64,000 nucleotides of DNA. Origin: Rossellomorea vietnamensis (GTDB lineage: Bacteria; Bacillota; Bacilli; Bacillales; Bacillaceae_B). A model generated the notes under the pieces. It was not told the DNA's origin, searched no databases, and saw only the letters and a program-made list of their open reading frames with translations. The position numbers and the translations under genes were made by a program. The stretch spans positions 1 to 64,000 of the forward strand of contig NZ_LIXZ01000018.1 in the NCBI RefSeq assembly GCF_001305855.1. The letters run 5' to 3'. Of the stretch, positions 35,103-44,500 are shown piece by piece. How positions within the stretch are numbered: the first letter of the stretch is position 1; each line of letters starts with the position of its first letter.

Positions 35103-35233
35103 CTAATCTCTCCTCTTTAGTGGTGTAGCCAATGACTGACGTGCCATGTTTTATTCTGTTTAATCGGTGTTTACCTCGATTTATCCCCTGTCTAAACCAC
35201 GGGGTGGGAATTAATTGAAGTAAACTGCCATTT

Positions 35234-35261
35234 TTTATACATGTTTTAAAGGGGTTGTAAC
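35234..35261 (-). promoter_or_regulatory. Possible sigma-A promoter of the gas vesicle operon
   Basis: On the minus strand GTTACA (35261-35256) and TATAAA (35239-35234) are 16 bases apart. It points to gvpA, 132 bases away. The rest of 35103-35413 shows no gene and no clear sigma-B site. Confidence 0.35.
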
Positions 35262-35413
35262 GGACTGTAACATTTTTTCCTTAGAGGCATCTGCATTGGT
35301 GGGTTTTTGGTGAAAAATATAATTCAAATAAGACAAATCGATTACAGTTTCCAAGTATAATAGGTAGTTGAATTCAGTAGGAATATATGCATTAAAGGGA
35401 TAGGGTATATAGA

Positions 35414-35462
35414 ACCAAAAAGAACCTGAAGTATAGGGCCAAGGGCCTCACTTCAGGTTCTT
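35414..35462 (-). terminator. Terminator of parM-parR
   Basis: On the minus strand AAGAACCTGAAGT and ACTTCAGGTTCTT form a 13-bp stem with a 17-base loop, followed by TTTTTGG. It starts right after the parR stop and insulates the par operon from gvp. Confidence 0.85.
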
Positions 35463-35463
35463 A

Positions 35464-36057
35464 TCATTTATTCATTTGGGCGAGAAAATCTCCCAAGAGG
35501 TCGTCCATCGATTCTTCTTTAGGCTCTTCATTGACGGTTTCCTCTGGTTTCATAGCATTGTCCCAATCGAAGTTGTCCAGTTCTTCATCTGTTGAGTAGG
35601 AACGCTCATCAACTACTTCTTCAGGGTCAGCATCCATCACTTGATCAAGGGACCACGCTCTTTCGGGATCGTGACTTGCTGCCGATTCTTCCTGAAGATA
35701 AAGCGCTTCATTGATATCCAATGAATTACTGCTCAAAGAAGCAAGAAGGGAGGCCGTTCGAACCGGGTTTGAAAGCAACTGGTACACGATGCTCCCAAGC
35801 AGGGCTTCTGAGTGTTTATGCTTCAGCCAGTCACGTTGGGACTTGTCCAATCCCTTCGGAAGGGGAATCGTAATAGCTTCCCGCTGTTTGGAAATCGTAT
35901 CATTTACCCCATTTAGGACAAGCTCTGCAATTTTACTGGAGAAATTTCGTTTTTCTTTTTCTTTGAGCTTTTGTAAATGTTTTAATACGTGATCAGGTGT
36001 ATCTGAAGGGAGCCGAAATGTGATCGGCTGTCCCCTCGACATCCCTTTTTCAGTCAT
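35464..36057 (-). CDS. parR: ParR/StbB-like centromere-binding adaptor
   Basis: A 197-residue protein. The N-terminal 60 residues (PITFRLPSDTPDHVLKHLQK, then KRNFSSKIAELVLNGV) look like the ribbon-helix-helix DNA-binding domain of ParR/StbB proteins. The C-terminal half is acidic and ends in a short helix, MDDLLGDFLAQMNK, of the kind that ParR uses to bind ParM filaments. It follows parM by nine bases. In known systems ParR binds parC repeats and couples DNA to the growing ParM filament. Family assignment is by architecture and pairing. Confidence 0.75.
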   Translation of the reverse strand: MTEKGMSRGQPITFRLPSDTPDHVLKHLQKLKEKEKRNFSSKIAELVLNGVNDTISKQREAITIPLPKGLDKSQRDWLKHKHSEALLGSIVYQLLSNPVRTASLLASLSSNSLDINEALYLQEESAASHDPERAWSLDQVMDADPEEVVDERSYSTDEELDNFDWDNAMKPEETVNEEPKEESMDDLLGDFLAQMNK

Positions 36058-36066
36058 ACCATCACC

Positions 36067-37245
36067 CTATTTGGTTTTCGCTAATTTTTGTTCTTCTTTC
36101 GGGGCTTGTTGCTTTTGAGTTTTTCTTGAGAAGTCGGCAATCAGCTTGTAGTAAGCGTTTGCCATCATCCAGATACTTTCCTTCTCATCTTCAAAGAAGT
36201 CGATATTGTAGCCATCAAGATTATTGTTAAGCGTCTTGATATACTCCTTTAGGACGCTGGAGCCGCCACCGATGAAGTAACAGATCTCTGTTTGGGAATT
36301 CTTTTGCCACATATTACGAAGATGGCGGTACTGCTTCTTAGCCAGTTCAAGCATAATGCGGTCCACGATGTCGTGTACGCTTGTCCGACTACCTTTTACC
36401 ATAATATGATTGCGGTCATTTTTCTTCGTGATGATTTCGACCACATCACGGCGGCTGTCAAGCTCAATTCCATGTCTTGAACGGATTTCCTCACGGATCA
36501 ACTCAAGTGATTCAGATACACCCAGGTTAAATCCTTGGGCTTTATCATCGTCTACTTTACGATCTTTGATGACCGCGATATCTGTTGATAATCCACCAAT
36601 ATCCTGAATCAAGATGCGCTTATCAATCAAATCTTTGTTGATGATATTTGAATTATTGTCCATCACAAGGTTGATAAAAGCAGCAAATCCCTCAGGATAC
36701 ACCTTCACTTCATCAAATTTAATATTTACTTTGATACCTTGATAGCGTGGAGTGACAAGGAACTCGACCTGGTGAACCGAACCTAATAATCTTGAACGAT
36801 ATCCAACATCTTTTCCTTCCTTTACTTCACGCAGGGGAAGACCAGTTCCGAGCGTGTAGTTTGCTTCTATTACATTATTATTCTTTTTAAAATCTGATCC
36901 ATTACGTGCTGCATCCAAAGCAATAGAAGCAAACAGCATGACCAACGTTTGATCTTCTTCTGATTTACTGCTGCCCGGATCCAGTTCAGTCGAGTTATTG
37001 CTCTTTGTCGCAAGATTACCGACACGATAAATTGCATTATTGTCTTTCAGAGCAGGGGAGTGGACACGGATATGTATGCCGTCTAGTGGGTCTTGTGTAT
37101 CCAGCTCCTCTATACCGATGATAGGACGGTCTTCAACATCCCTTGCGATGACGTTCGGGATATTCACCTCAGCGTCCATTTTCCCAAAAATACCTTTTAA
37201 AGAATCATTACCAACATCAATGGCTGCAATGCGAGAATTCGTCAT
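36067..37245 (-). CDS. parM: ParM/StbA-family actin-like ATPase
   Basis: The start is ATG 37245 after AAAGGATG; an upstream frame extension lacks a site. The 392-residue protein is an actin-fold ATPase: phosphate-1 loop AAIDVGNDSLKG at the N-terminus, phosphate-2 loop QDIGGLSTDIAV, and the adenosine motif YFIGGGSSVLK. These place it in the ParM/StbA group that forms dynamic filaments to segregate low-copy plasmids. The partner parR is downstream and a repeat array upstream. Neighbouring genes are chromosomal, so this is a chromosomal or integrated system. Confidence 0.88.
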   Translation of the reverse strand: MTNSRIAAIDVGNDSLKGIFGKMDAEVNIPNVIARDVEDRPIIGIEELDTQDPLDGIHIRVHSPALKDNNAIYRVGNLATKSNNSTELDPGSSKSEEDQTLVMLFASIALDAARNGSDFKKNNNVIEANYTLGTGLPLREVKEGKDVGYRSRLLGSVHQVEFLVTPRYQGIKVNIKFDEVKVYPEGFAAFINLVMDNNSNIINKDLIDKRILIQDIGGLSTDIAVIKDRKVDDDKAQGFNLGVSESLELIREEIRSRHGIELDSRRDVVEIITKKNDRNHIMVKGSRTSVHDIVDRIMLELAKKQYRHLRNMWQKNSQTEICYFIGGGSSVLKEYIKTLNNNLDGYNIDFFEDEKESIWMMANAYYKLIADFSRKTQKQQAPKEEQKLAKTK

Positions 37246-37376
37246 TAAAATCATCCTTTCATTCATGAGTGAGAATTTGTCTAAACATTTCAACTCTTAC
37301 TCTCAGAGTATACAATTTCTCGTCTTCGGTCAATCCTACTTTTCTATCGAATATGGCGAGTAAGAGCACGTTGATT

Positions 37377-37514
37377 TGTACACATTTTTGTATCGTTGTA
37401 TACATTAATTGTACACATGGCTTTATACCAGTATGTGTACTTGTTTGTGTACACGTATACTTTTTTGCATACAATTGTGTACGTTTTTGTTTACATGTAT
37501 ACAAATTTGTAAAC
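37377..37514. repeat. parC: parC-like centromere array upstream of parM
   Basis: At least eleven variants of GTNTAC/GTACAC occur in 138 bases: starting at 37378, 37398, 37411, 37435, 37447, 37455, 37467, 37477, 37489, 37497 and 37509. Steps of 8, 10, 12, 13 and about 20 bases suggest helical phasing. Between them are T-rich spacers. ParM/ParR systems keep their centromere as an iteron array just upstream of parM, so this is the expected parC and also the likely site of ParR autoregulation. Binding is inferred, not seen. Confidence 0.7.
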
Positions 37515-37648
37515 TTAAGTTTTTTTACATATTGTTACTTTAAATTGTGCTCATTCTACTACCATATGAAACTAGCAAACTGCCTTTTTATTAGCGCGTA
37601 GTTGCAATATCCTTCAATTGTCCGCTTACGAGTGGTGTATCAACATAG

Positions 37649-37834
37649 CCAGGGCAAAACCTTGGCATTTCAACCTTCCCTCAATCCATTTCTAAAAAAG
37701 TGGACCAGGGAGTCGTGAAATCCATCCCCATCGAAAATCCGGTCGTTCCTTGGAACTTAGGGATCATCACAAAAAAAGGAAGATATGAATCTTTTGCTGT
37801 TCGTGAATTCAAGAAAATGCTGGATGATCGATAA
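37649..37834 (+). pseudogene. C-terminal remnant of a LysR-family regulator
   Basis: The frame reads GQNLGISTFPQSISKKV, then VKSIPIENPVVPWNLGIITK and a tail AVREFKKMLDDR before TAA. This is the end of a LysR substrate-binding domain. An in-frame TAG at 37646 and the absence of a helix-turn-helix domain upstream show that it is a fragment. It lies between the par array and the type VII operon and may mark the edge of an insertion or deletion. Confidence 0.7.
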
Positions 37835-37864
37835 AACCTATAACTATTTTGCATACCTTTAATC

Positions 37865-37900
37865 AAAAAGAGACCTGAATGAATCGTCAGGTCTCTTTTT
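37865..37900. terminator. Terminator behind the LysR remnant
   Basis: AAAAAGAGACCTGA and TCAGGTCTCTTTTT form a 14-bp stem. It lies 31 bases after the remnant's stop. Confidence 0.85.
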
Positions 37901-38025
37901 GGTTAGATTGCTTTATTTAGGCTCTTCACTCCAAGTACCGCCTTACCCCTTATCATAGTCGGTTTGACGTAATTAAGGGCCACCTGAGCCTTTTCAAGGG
38001 TTGGTGGATGAGACTCATGATTAAT

Positions 38026-38060
38026 AAGGAAAAGGTGCCCATATTTTGCTTGGCACCTCT
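38026..38060 (-). terminator. Terminator of the type VII secretion operon
   Basis: On the minus strand AGGTGCC pairs with GGCACCT across a 12-base loop, followed by TTTTCCTT. It is just beyond the essA stop. Confidence 0.65.
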
Positions 38061-38065
38061 TCTTT

Positions 38066-38566
38066 TTATTTCAATCCCTGTTTTCTTTGAGTCGTTCGAT
38101 TCCAGATGATAATAACCGTGATGAGAAGTATTACACAAATCCCTACAAAAACAGCAATCAGAAGAGAAACGGAAGAAGATGATTGACTGTCCTCTTCCAA
38201 TCCACCTAATCGGGCCGATTCGGATTGCCTAAAAAGTTTCAGATTTACAGCTTTTGCTTTTATTGTATTGGTATCTTTTTTTTCACTGTAAAAAATTTTA
38301 GCTTTCAGCTCGCTCAACCCGTTGCTCCGCCGCCCTTCAAAGGTAAGACTCTTTTGTTCATCGGGAATTTGTATTTTCTGGTTCGTAGATGACTGATCAT
38401 GGATAAGGTCACTATTCTTTTTGAACTTATTTTTCTGATAATCGTTCGGTATCAATTCGTTTATGCTTGTACCTGCAAATATAGGTGAACCGAACATCAT
38501 CATCACACTGACGATTGAAGTCAGGAGCAAAAGAACCTTACCCCTCATAAGCTTCTGTACTCTCAT
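38066..38566 (-). CDS. essA: Type VII secretion protein EssA (YueC)
   Basis: A 166-residue membrane protein: a signal-like helix near residues 10-30, an extracytoplasmic Lys/Ser-rich part with the GLSELKAKIFYSEKK segment, and a C-terminal transmembrane helix (residues 132-153) before a short basic tail. Size, topology and place at the end of the operon match EssA. The gene overlaps the end of esaA by 29 bases; ATG 38548 is an alternative start. EssA is a core membrane component of the Ess/Yuk machine. Confidence 0.85.
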   Translation of the reverse strand: MRVQKLMRGKVLLLLTSIVSVMMMFGSPIFAGTSINELIPNDYQKNKFKKNSDLIHDQSSTNQKIQIPDEQKSLTFEGRRSNGLSELKAKIFYSEKKDTNTIKAKAVNLKLFRQSESARLGGLEEDSQSSSSVSLLIAVFVGICVILLITVIIIWNRTTQRKQGLK

Positions 38567-41534
38567 CGGTTTGGTTATTGGATCGTTTATTCAACAATAC
38601 TTGTAAGACGGCAAGACCGATCACGACCAATCCCAAAATGATGACAGCTTGATTGAAAAGTGACTCCGTGCCGTATTGAATCGACATATACACAGTAGAC
38701 ATTGGATCTTTAAAATTGAAATTCGGCGTAGTCAAGGCTAATAGTGGTGTCACAAACAGGGTGATGAGCCCTACAGAAACAAACCAGCCCACTAAACGAT
38801 GTGCCACAAAAGCCACTCTGACCAGTCCTGATGCAGCCAATAAAAGGAGAATCGTAAAGACCGTCCATTCGACTGAACGGGATTCCACCAACGGATAAAT
38901 GTCCAGACCATACAGGCTGATCACGAATCCGACAATTAGATTCAGGAGGAGAAAGATGACTCCTTGAATCCAAAGAGGTGCATTTTGGAAGTAATAGCTT
39001 GTATATCCGATAAGCAAGCTGGATAACAAGACGATAAACAGGATAACAACCGGTGGAAGAACGCTCGCACTCTTCTCTTCCGGAACATCACCCTTTACAT
39101 TTAAAGGATTTGTTAAGAAATCATATACATACCCATTGGATTGTCCGTCAACGAACGCATTTCCGAGGACGCTGAATACATCATCACGGATCAATTGAGT
39201 GGAAGCTACATTCGTTGCCCACTTATTATTCAAAGTATCCGCGTCACTCTGTACATTGGATACATTTGATTGAAGCTCGTTCGTATAGGAAACGATTGTA
39301 CTTTGGCTTTCATTCACTGTATCCAGGAAGGAATGGATCGACTTGATTTCACTGCCGATTTGCTTTTGGTTCCCTACTAAATCAGGACCTGCTGTTCCTT
39401 GAACAGGAGTTGGAGCCGCTTGTTCCGGCTGCTGGATTCGATTTAATACATCGCTTGCCTCTTGATTAATCGCATTCAGGCTCTCAGTAAGCTGTGATTG
39501 CTGGTCATCGACCGTTCGATTGTACTCAGCCGCAAAAACGGTGTATGAGTCTTGAAGTGTAATAAGGGCATCCTCAGTCGTCGGTAATCCTGTGTTTAAT
39601 TGTTCCCACTCTGCTTGTTCAGTCTGACTCACTTTCAGTATCTCATTGACCTCATTTTTGAGCTCTTCATCCTGGAGTACGGTCGCTTTTACTCCATTCT
39701 CCGTTAACATTCCGTTTAGAGTCGCTTCATACCGATCCAGGTAAGAGTAGTACTGTAGAAGATCCATAAGCTTATAGTTATTAATCCCGCGAGAAAAATA
39801 GCCATATAAGGTGTTTCTCCTATTCTCAGATAAAGCGGCCGAGTTCAGGATCGAACTCTCTTTATCCTCGATTTCGGCAACGATATTTGAAATGTTGTCT
39901 GAGAACATCTCCAATTGGTTTATAAGAGCTTCATTCGTCTCAGTCAATGTCTTGACTTGATCTTTGAGCTCTTCATTTTCGGTTGTGAGAGTTTCAACCT
40001 GTTTGGTCAGTTCATCGATTTTATCAATCAATGTCTGATTATCTTCAAGAAGTCTTGATACTTCTCCCATCAGTCTATCCACTTCGGCTTGAAGCGGGTT
40101 TTCCGAGCTGTTATTTTTACCTTGCAGCTGTGTTCGGACATTCAGGATGCGATCATTGATCGTTTGAATATTGGTCACAGCTGCCGTTATGTCTTCAGGT
40201 GTTGGTACTGTTAATTTAGTCAGTGTTTCCTTCAACGTATCGATTTCGGTAGAAATAGCTGTCAGCTCAGTTATTTCCGGGTCTAAATTCGGTGGAGCAG
40301 GAGGAGGATCATTTGGTTCCCCTGGTTCGGGCTCACCTTCCTGTGAGGAAATGACGACCTGTTGAGGGTCGGGATCCTCTCCATCTTTTGGCGGCTCTGG
40401 AATTTCAGGAGGGGCCGGTGGATTGAAGATCTCCCCATCTCCTTCTGCCAACTTATTGTTCAGTTCAAAGATATTTCCTTGCAGGTTGTTCAGCGTTGTT
40501 GAGTCCTGTAATTGCTGATAGAAATTCAACACTCTTTCCTGTAAGGAATAGAAGTCCTCCACTTGTCTACCTACTTCTTCAAATCTGCGCTGCTGCAGGT
40601 CGGTAAATACCTCTTGGTTTGTATCCATATTGTTATTCAACTGGGTCAAACCTGCCGTTAAAGCTTCACTTTGTTCTGAGAAGAGTGATTTGGACTTTAA
40701 GTAACGCGGCTGCTGATTTTCAGTGGAGTCGTTGATCATCTGTACGGATTGTGACTGAATATCCGCTAATAATTGCTTTTGTTTATCTTGGTATTCTCTA
40801 TATTGATTCACATATTCTACGAAGCTTGAAAGGCTTTGTTCAAAGGATTCCAGAGAATTTTGCTGCTCCGGTGCCCGACTGTCAGCCTGCTGAATCGAGT
40901 TTTGAAGGTTTGATAACATCGATGTCTGCTGTTGGATCTGGCCGGCGAGGTCCTTTGAACTAGGTTTATAGAATGCCAGCATCGTTTCTTGGAACGTCTG
41001 TTCTTTCTGTAAAATTTCATCGAATTCAGCACGGATATTCTCCATGTCCGCTGATACATAATTCCAATAAAGAGAGGACATTTTATGATTGACTCTTTTG
41101 GTGGCCTTTTCAATTTCCAACTGGACCCTTTCTTTATTTACGGCATTCAGTTGGCTTTGGACTTTAAAATTCAAGTTTGTCTTTTCCGGTCTTTCTTCAT
41201 CATATGTCATGACTTTGTCAGAGAAGTCCGAAGGGATATATACCACTGCGTCATATTTTGAACTTTGAAGACCGTTTTCTCCTGCACTTCTGCCAACGAC
41301 TGTCCACTCAAAGGAAGATTGATCCTCTAATATGGACGTCACATCCCCACCAAATGACAAGGACTCCCCATCTACTTCTGTCCCTGCATCTTCGTTCACA
41401 ATGGCAATGGCTTTAGTGGCGTTTTCTTTTACTCTCAGCGGGTTTTCACCTACTGAACGGAAGAATAGAAGAGGAGTTGCAAGAATCATCATGACCGCTA
41501 ATAAGAGTTTGAACAGGCTTACCTTCTCTGTCAT
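38538..41534 (-). CDS. esaA: Type VII secretion protein EsaA (YueB-like)
   Basis: A 998-residue protein with one N-terminal transmembrane helix, a long extracellular coiled-coil domain, and five to six helices from about residue 825 to the end. A Pro/Glu-rich linker lies near residues 365-425 (PPAPPEIPEPPKDGEDPDP and similar). A leucine-zipper-like coiled coil follows at about 495-560. The architecture is that of EsaA/YueB; the B. subtilis protein is also the receptor of phage SPP1. It overlaps essC by four bases. Confidence 0.92.
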   Translation of the reverse strand: MTEKVSLFKLLLAVMMILATPLLFFRSVGENPLRVKENATKAIAIVNEDAGTEVDGESLSFGGDVTSILEDQSSFEWTVVGRSAGENGLQSSKYDAVVYIPSDFSDKVMTYDEERPEKTNLNFKVQSQLNAVNKERVQLEIEKATKRVNHKMSSLYWNYVSADMENIRAEFDEILQKEQTFQETMLAFYKPSSKDLAGQIQQQTSMLSNLQNSIQQADSRAPEQQNSLESFEQSLSSFVEYVNQYREYQDKQKQLLADIQSQSVQMINDSTENQQPRYLKSKSLFSEQSEALTAGLTQLNNNMDTNQEVFTDLQQRRFEEVGRQVEDFYSLQERVLNFYQQLQDSTTLNNLQGNIFELNNKLAEGDGEIFNPPAPPEIPEPPKDGEDPDPQQVVISSQEGEPEPGEPNDPPPAPPNLDPEITELTAISTEIDTLKETLTKLTVPTPEDITAAVTNIQTINDRILNVRTQLQGKNNSSENPLQAEVDRLMGEVSRLLEDNQTLIDKIDELTKQVETLTTENEELKDQVKTLTETNEALINQLEMFSDNISNIVAEIEDKESSILNSAALSENRRNTLYGYFSRGINNYKLMDLLQYYSYLDRYEATLNGMLTENGVKATVLQDEELKNEVNEILKVSQTEQAEWEQLNTGLPTTEDALITLQDSYTVFAAEYNRTVDDQQSQLTESLNAINQEASDVLNRIQQPEQAAPTPVQGTAGPDLVGNQKQIGSEIKSIHSFLDTVNESQSTIVSYTNELQSNVSNVQSDADTLNNKWATNVASTQLIRDDVFSVLGNAFVDGQSNGYVYDFLTNPLNVKGDVPEEKSASVLPPVVILFIVLLSSLLIGYTSYYFQNAPLWIQGVIFLLLNLIVGFVISLYGLDIYPLVESRSVEWTVFTILLLLAASGLVRVAFVAHRLVGWFVSVGLITLFVTPLLALTTPNFNFKDPMSTVYMSIQYGTESLFNQAVIILGLVVIGLAVLQVLLNKRSNNQTDESTEAYEG

Positions 41535-44500
41535 GCGTGTACTTTCCTTTCCGTTACCATAAGTGGTATTTGAATTTTTATTTCTTTTCCATTCTCAATA
41601 TAATAACCAAAACCTGGTTGGATTTCCGGCTCTCTCCGGTCATAGCTGAGCGTGAATAAAGTTTGTTCAGATTTCTTCATCAGTACAAGGGCTTGTCGAA
41701 TTTGTTTCATTTCAACCGTCAATGTATCGTACCCTTTCGTTAACTCACTGTTGTTTCCGGAAACGATCACACAGAAGCCCAAGTGACTATAATTCTTCAT
41801 ACATTTCACGATTTTGTCCTGGAGAAGGGGATCCAGATTTTGCAGGAATCTTGTATACCCATCCACGATCAACATGACAGGAGAGAAGGATGGGAGAGTG
41901 CTTCCCTTTTGTATGGATAAGTTATATTGCTCTTCTCTTGAACTGAATAGCTCTTCCACTCTGTTAAGCCACATGGAAATATGCTCTTTGTTTTCCATAT
42001 ATACAACCTTTTCTTCCCTCATCAAATTCGATAATCCCCTATCAATGGAATCGAAGATCGCTATATGTTCACTATCCTGAAGGAGTGCTGTGTTGGCTAA
42101 AACTTTCAACACATTCGTTTTCCCTTTTTGTGCCTGTCCTAATACGAGGCAATGCTTTGTTTTCTTGAAGTTCACATATACCGGTTCAACCGTTTCTTCA
42201 TCCAGGCCGATCGGCAGCAGACCTGTTTTTATCCGTGAATCTGTAAACTGGGTGAAGTTAACCATCGTAAGTTCTGTCGGCAGCATGGGCACTGGTTTAG
42301 GTGAAGCCAATCCTTTATATTTCTCTTTTAATAACTGAATATCTTCTTTCAATAAACTCAACTGTTCATAATCGTCCTTCCCTTCAGTTGGAAGGAAGAC
42401 TTGGGAGAAGTAAGCCGTGTCTTTTTTAACGATGGCTCTGCCTGGAATGGCTTCCGGGGAAAATGGTAATCTCCCTAACATCGTGTATGCCTCTGAACTG
42501 TCCATTAAATAATGGACGATTTTCGTTTTAAGATTATTCATCAACGACTGTCGTACCGAATTTACACGTGTAGCTGTAAAATACATATAGACTCCAAGCG
42601 AATGGCCATCCCTCGCAAACTGGTTGATCTGCGTTTCAAGCTCCTGCATTTCTTCTTTGACCAGATCAAAATTATCAATGGTCACGAATAAAAGAGGAAG
42701 TTTATCTTCACTTACAGTGTTATACATTTTGATGGAACTGACTTCTTGTTTTTGGAACAGTTGTTTTCTTCGTGCCAGTTCATCGTCTAAAATCCCAATG
42801 AACTTCTCTATTTTCCTCTCCTCGTCAATCAGGAAGTAATCTGCCGTATGAGGCAGCTGCTTCAGTGGCAGCAATCCGCCATTACCAAAGTCGAGAAGAT
42901 AATAATGGATCTCTTCAGGGGTAAACTGAGTAGCCATCCCCATTAATAAGGTGATGAGCGTTTGGGTCTTCCCATACCCGGATGAACCAAAGATACCGAC
43001 ATTTCCATCCTCAATTACCTCATAGTGATAAGGGGTTTGGCTCTGTTTCTCCGGTTCATCCACCATGGAGAGGGGGATTTTATTCTCCTCAGTCTGGGCA
43101 AATCCTGTTCTGTAAATCCGATTGGACAAGGGAGGGAGCCAAGGACTGGATAACTTTTTCAAGTCCATTTGATTCTGTAACGCTTCTATCCGATCGACTA
43201 CAGCGTCGATTTCACTGATCATATCTTTTTGAATGCCGGGATTCATTGATACTTCTGATAAAGGAATGAGTCCGAGATCCGTGACGATCGCCACCTCATC
43301 CTCTGCTTCAAAGGACTCCTCCTGGTAAGGGGCACCGCTCCAGGCTGATTGAAATAAGTCATACACCTCATTGTTCCCAACCTGTAAGTATCCCCTTCCT
43401 GTCACCGTAAGGGATGCTGCATCTCCATTTTTGAGGATTTCCCGACTGTCCTCTGTGTTTTGCACTTTCAATGCTACTCTGAAACGGGCATTACTCCAGA
43501 TTTGATTATCTATGACCCCGCCCGGCTTCTGGGTGGCAAGAATAAGATGAACCCCCAGGCTACGACCGATACGGGCTGCACTGACCAATTCTTTGATGAA
43601 CTCAGGCTCTTCACTCTTTAATTCCGCAAACTCATCCGAGATGAGGAATAAATGAGGAAGGGGCTCTTCCGTTTTCCCTTGTTTGTAGAGGCGCGTGTAG
43701 TCGTTAATATGATTCACTTCATAGCGGTCGAATAAGCGCTGCCTCCGTTTCAATTCACTCTTAATGGAGGCAAGCGCCCTCGTACTGAAGTTCTTACTTC
43801 CCTCGATGTTGGTGATCGTTCCTAATAAGTGAGGGATGTTCTTGAACGGTTGAGCCATTCCCCCGCCTTTATAATCAATTAACAGAAATGCTACTTCATG
43901 GGGATGGAAATGAACCGCTAACGAAAGGATATATGTCTGCAGGAATTCACTCTTACCTGATCCGGTCGTTCCTGCAAGTAATCCATGTGGACCGTGTGCC
44001 TTTTCATGCAAGTTAAGCTCTACGATATCTTCCTTACCTTTTAAACCGACAGGCACAGCCAACGACTTGGCTGATTCTCTTGATAGCCAATTTTCTTCAA
44101 TCGGCAGTTGGTCCACATCCCTCACTCTGAGCATGTCGAGGAAAGACACGCTTGTAGGAATGGAATTGGTCATTCCTATCTGGTGATTAAGGGTGCGCAG
44201 AGTTCTTGCATACTTCTCATTCCCCTCATCCTTGTACCCATCCATGGTGAAAGGAATCTTTACAGCTTTTTTATCCTGAATCAAGATATCCCCTTCGTTG
44301 TCATTTATGTAACGAACAAGGGTATGGACATTATCCGATAAGCTTTCTTTCGCCTCTGCCGCGAATATGACCGACATTCCCAGATGTCCGTACTCCCCTT
44401 CCAGGTATTCCAGGATCACATGGTCAGAAATAAGCTGATGATTCGTTATGATAAAGACAAAATGAGGAGCATACCTTACCTTATCAGAATCCTCATCAAT

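Noticed and set aside
35103-35413. Sigma-B promoter for the gas vesicle operon
   Set aside because: GTTTAG and GGGGAT occur close together on the minus strand but with a spacing far too short for sigma-B.
37259-37361. Small minus-strand frame between the repeat array and parM (ending EDEKLYTLRVRVEMFRQILTHE-like residues)
   Set aside because: The peptide looks plausible but no ribosome binding site precedes any start codon and the frame begins within the parC-like repeats; it is not listed as a gene.
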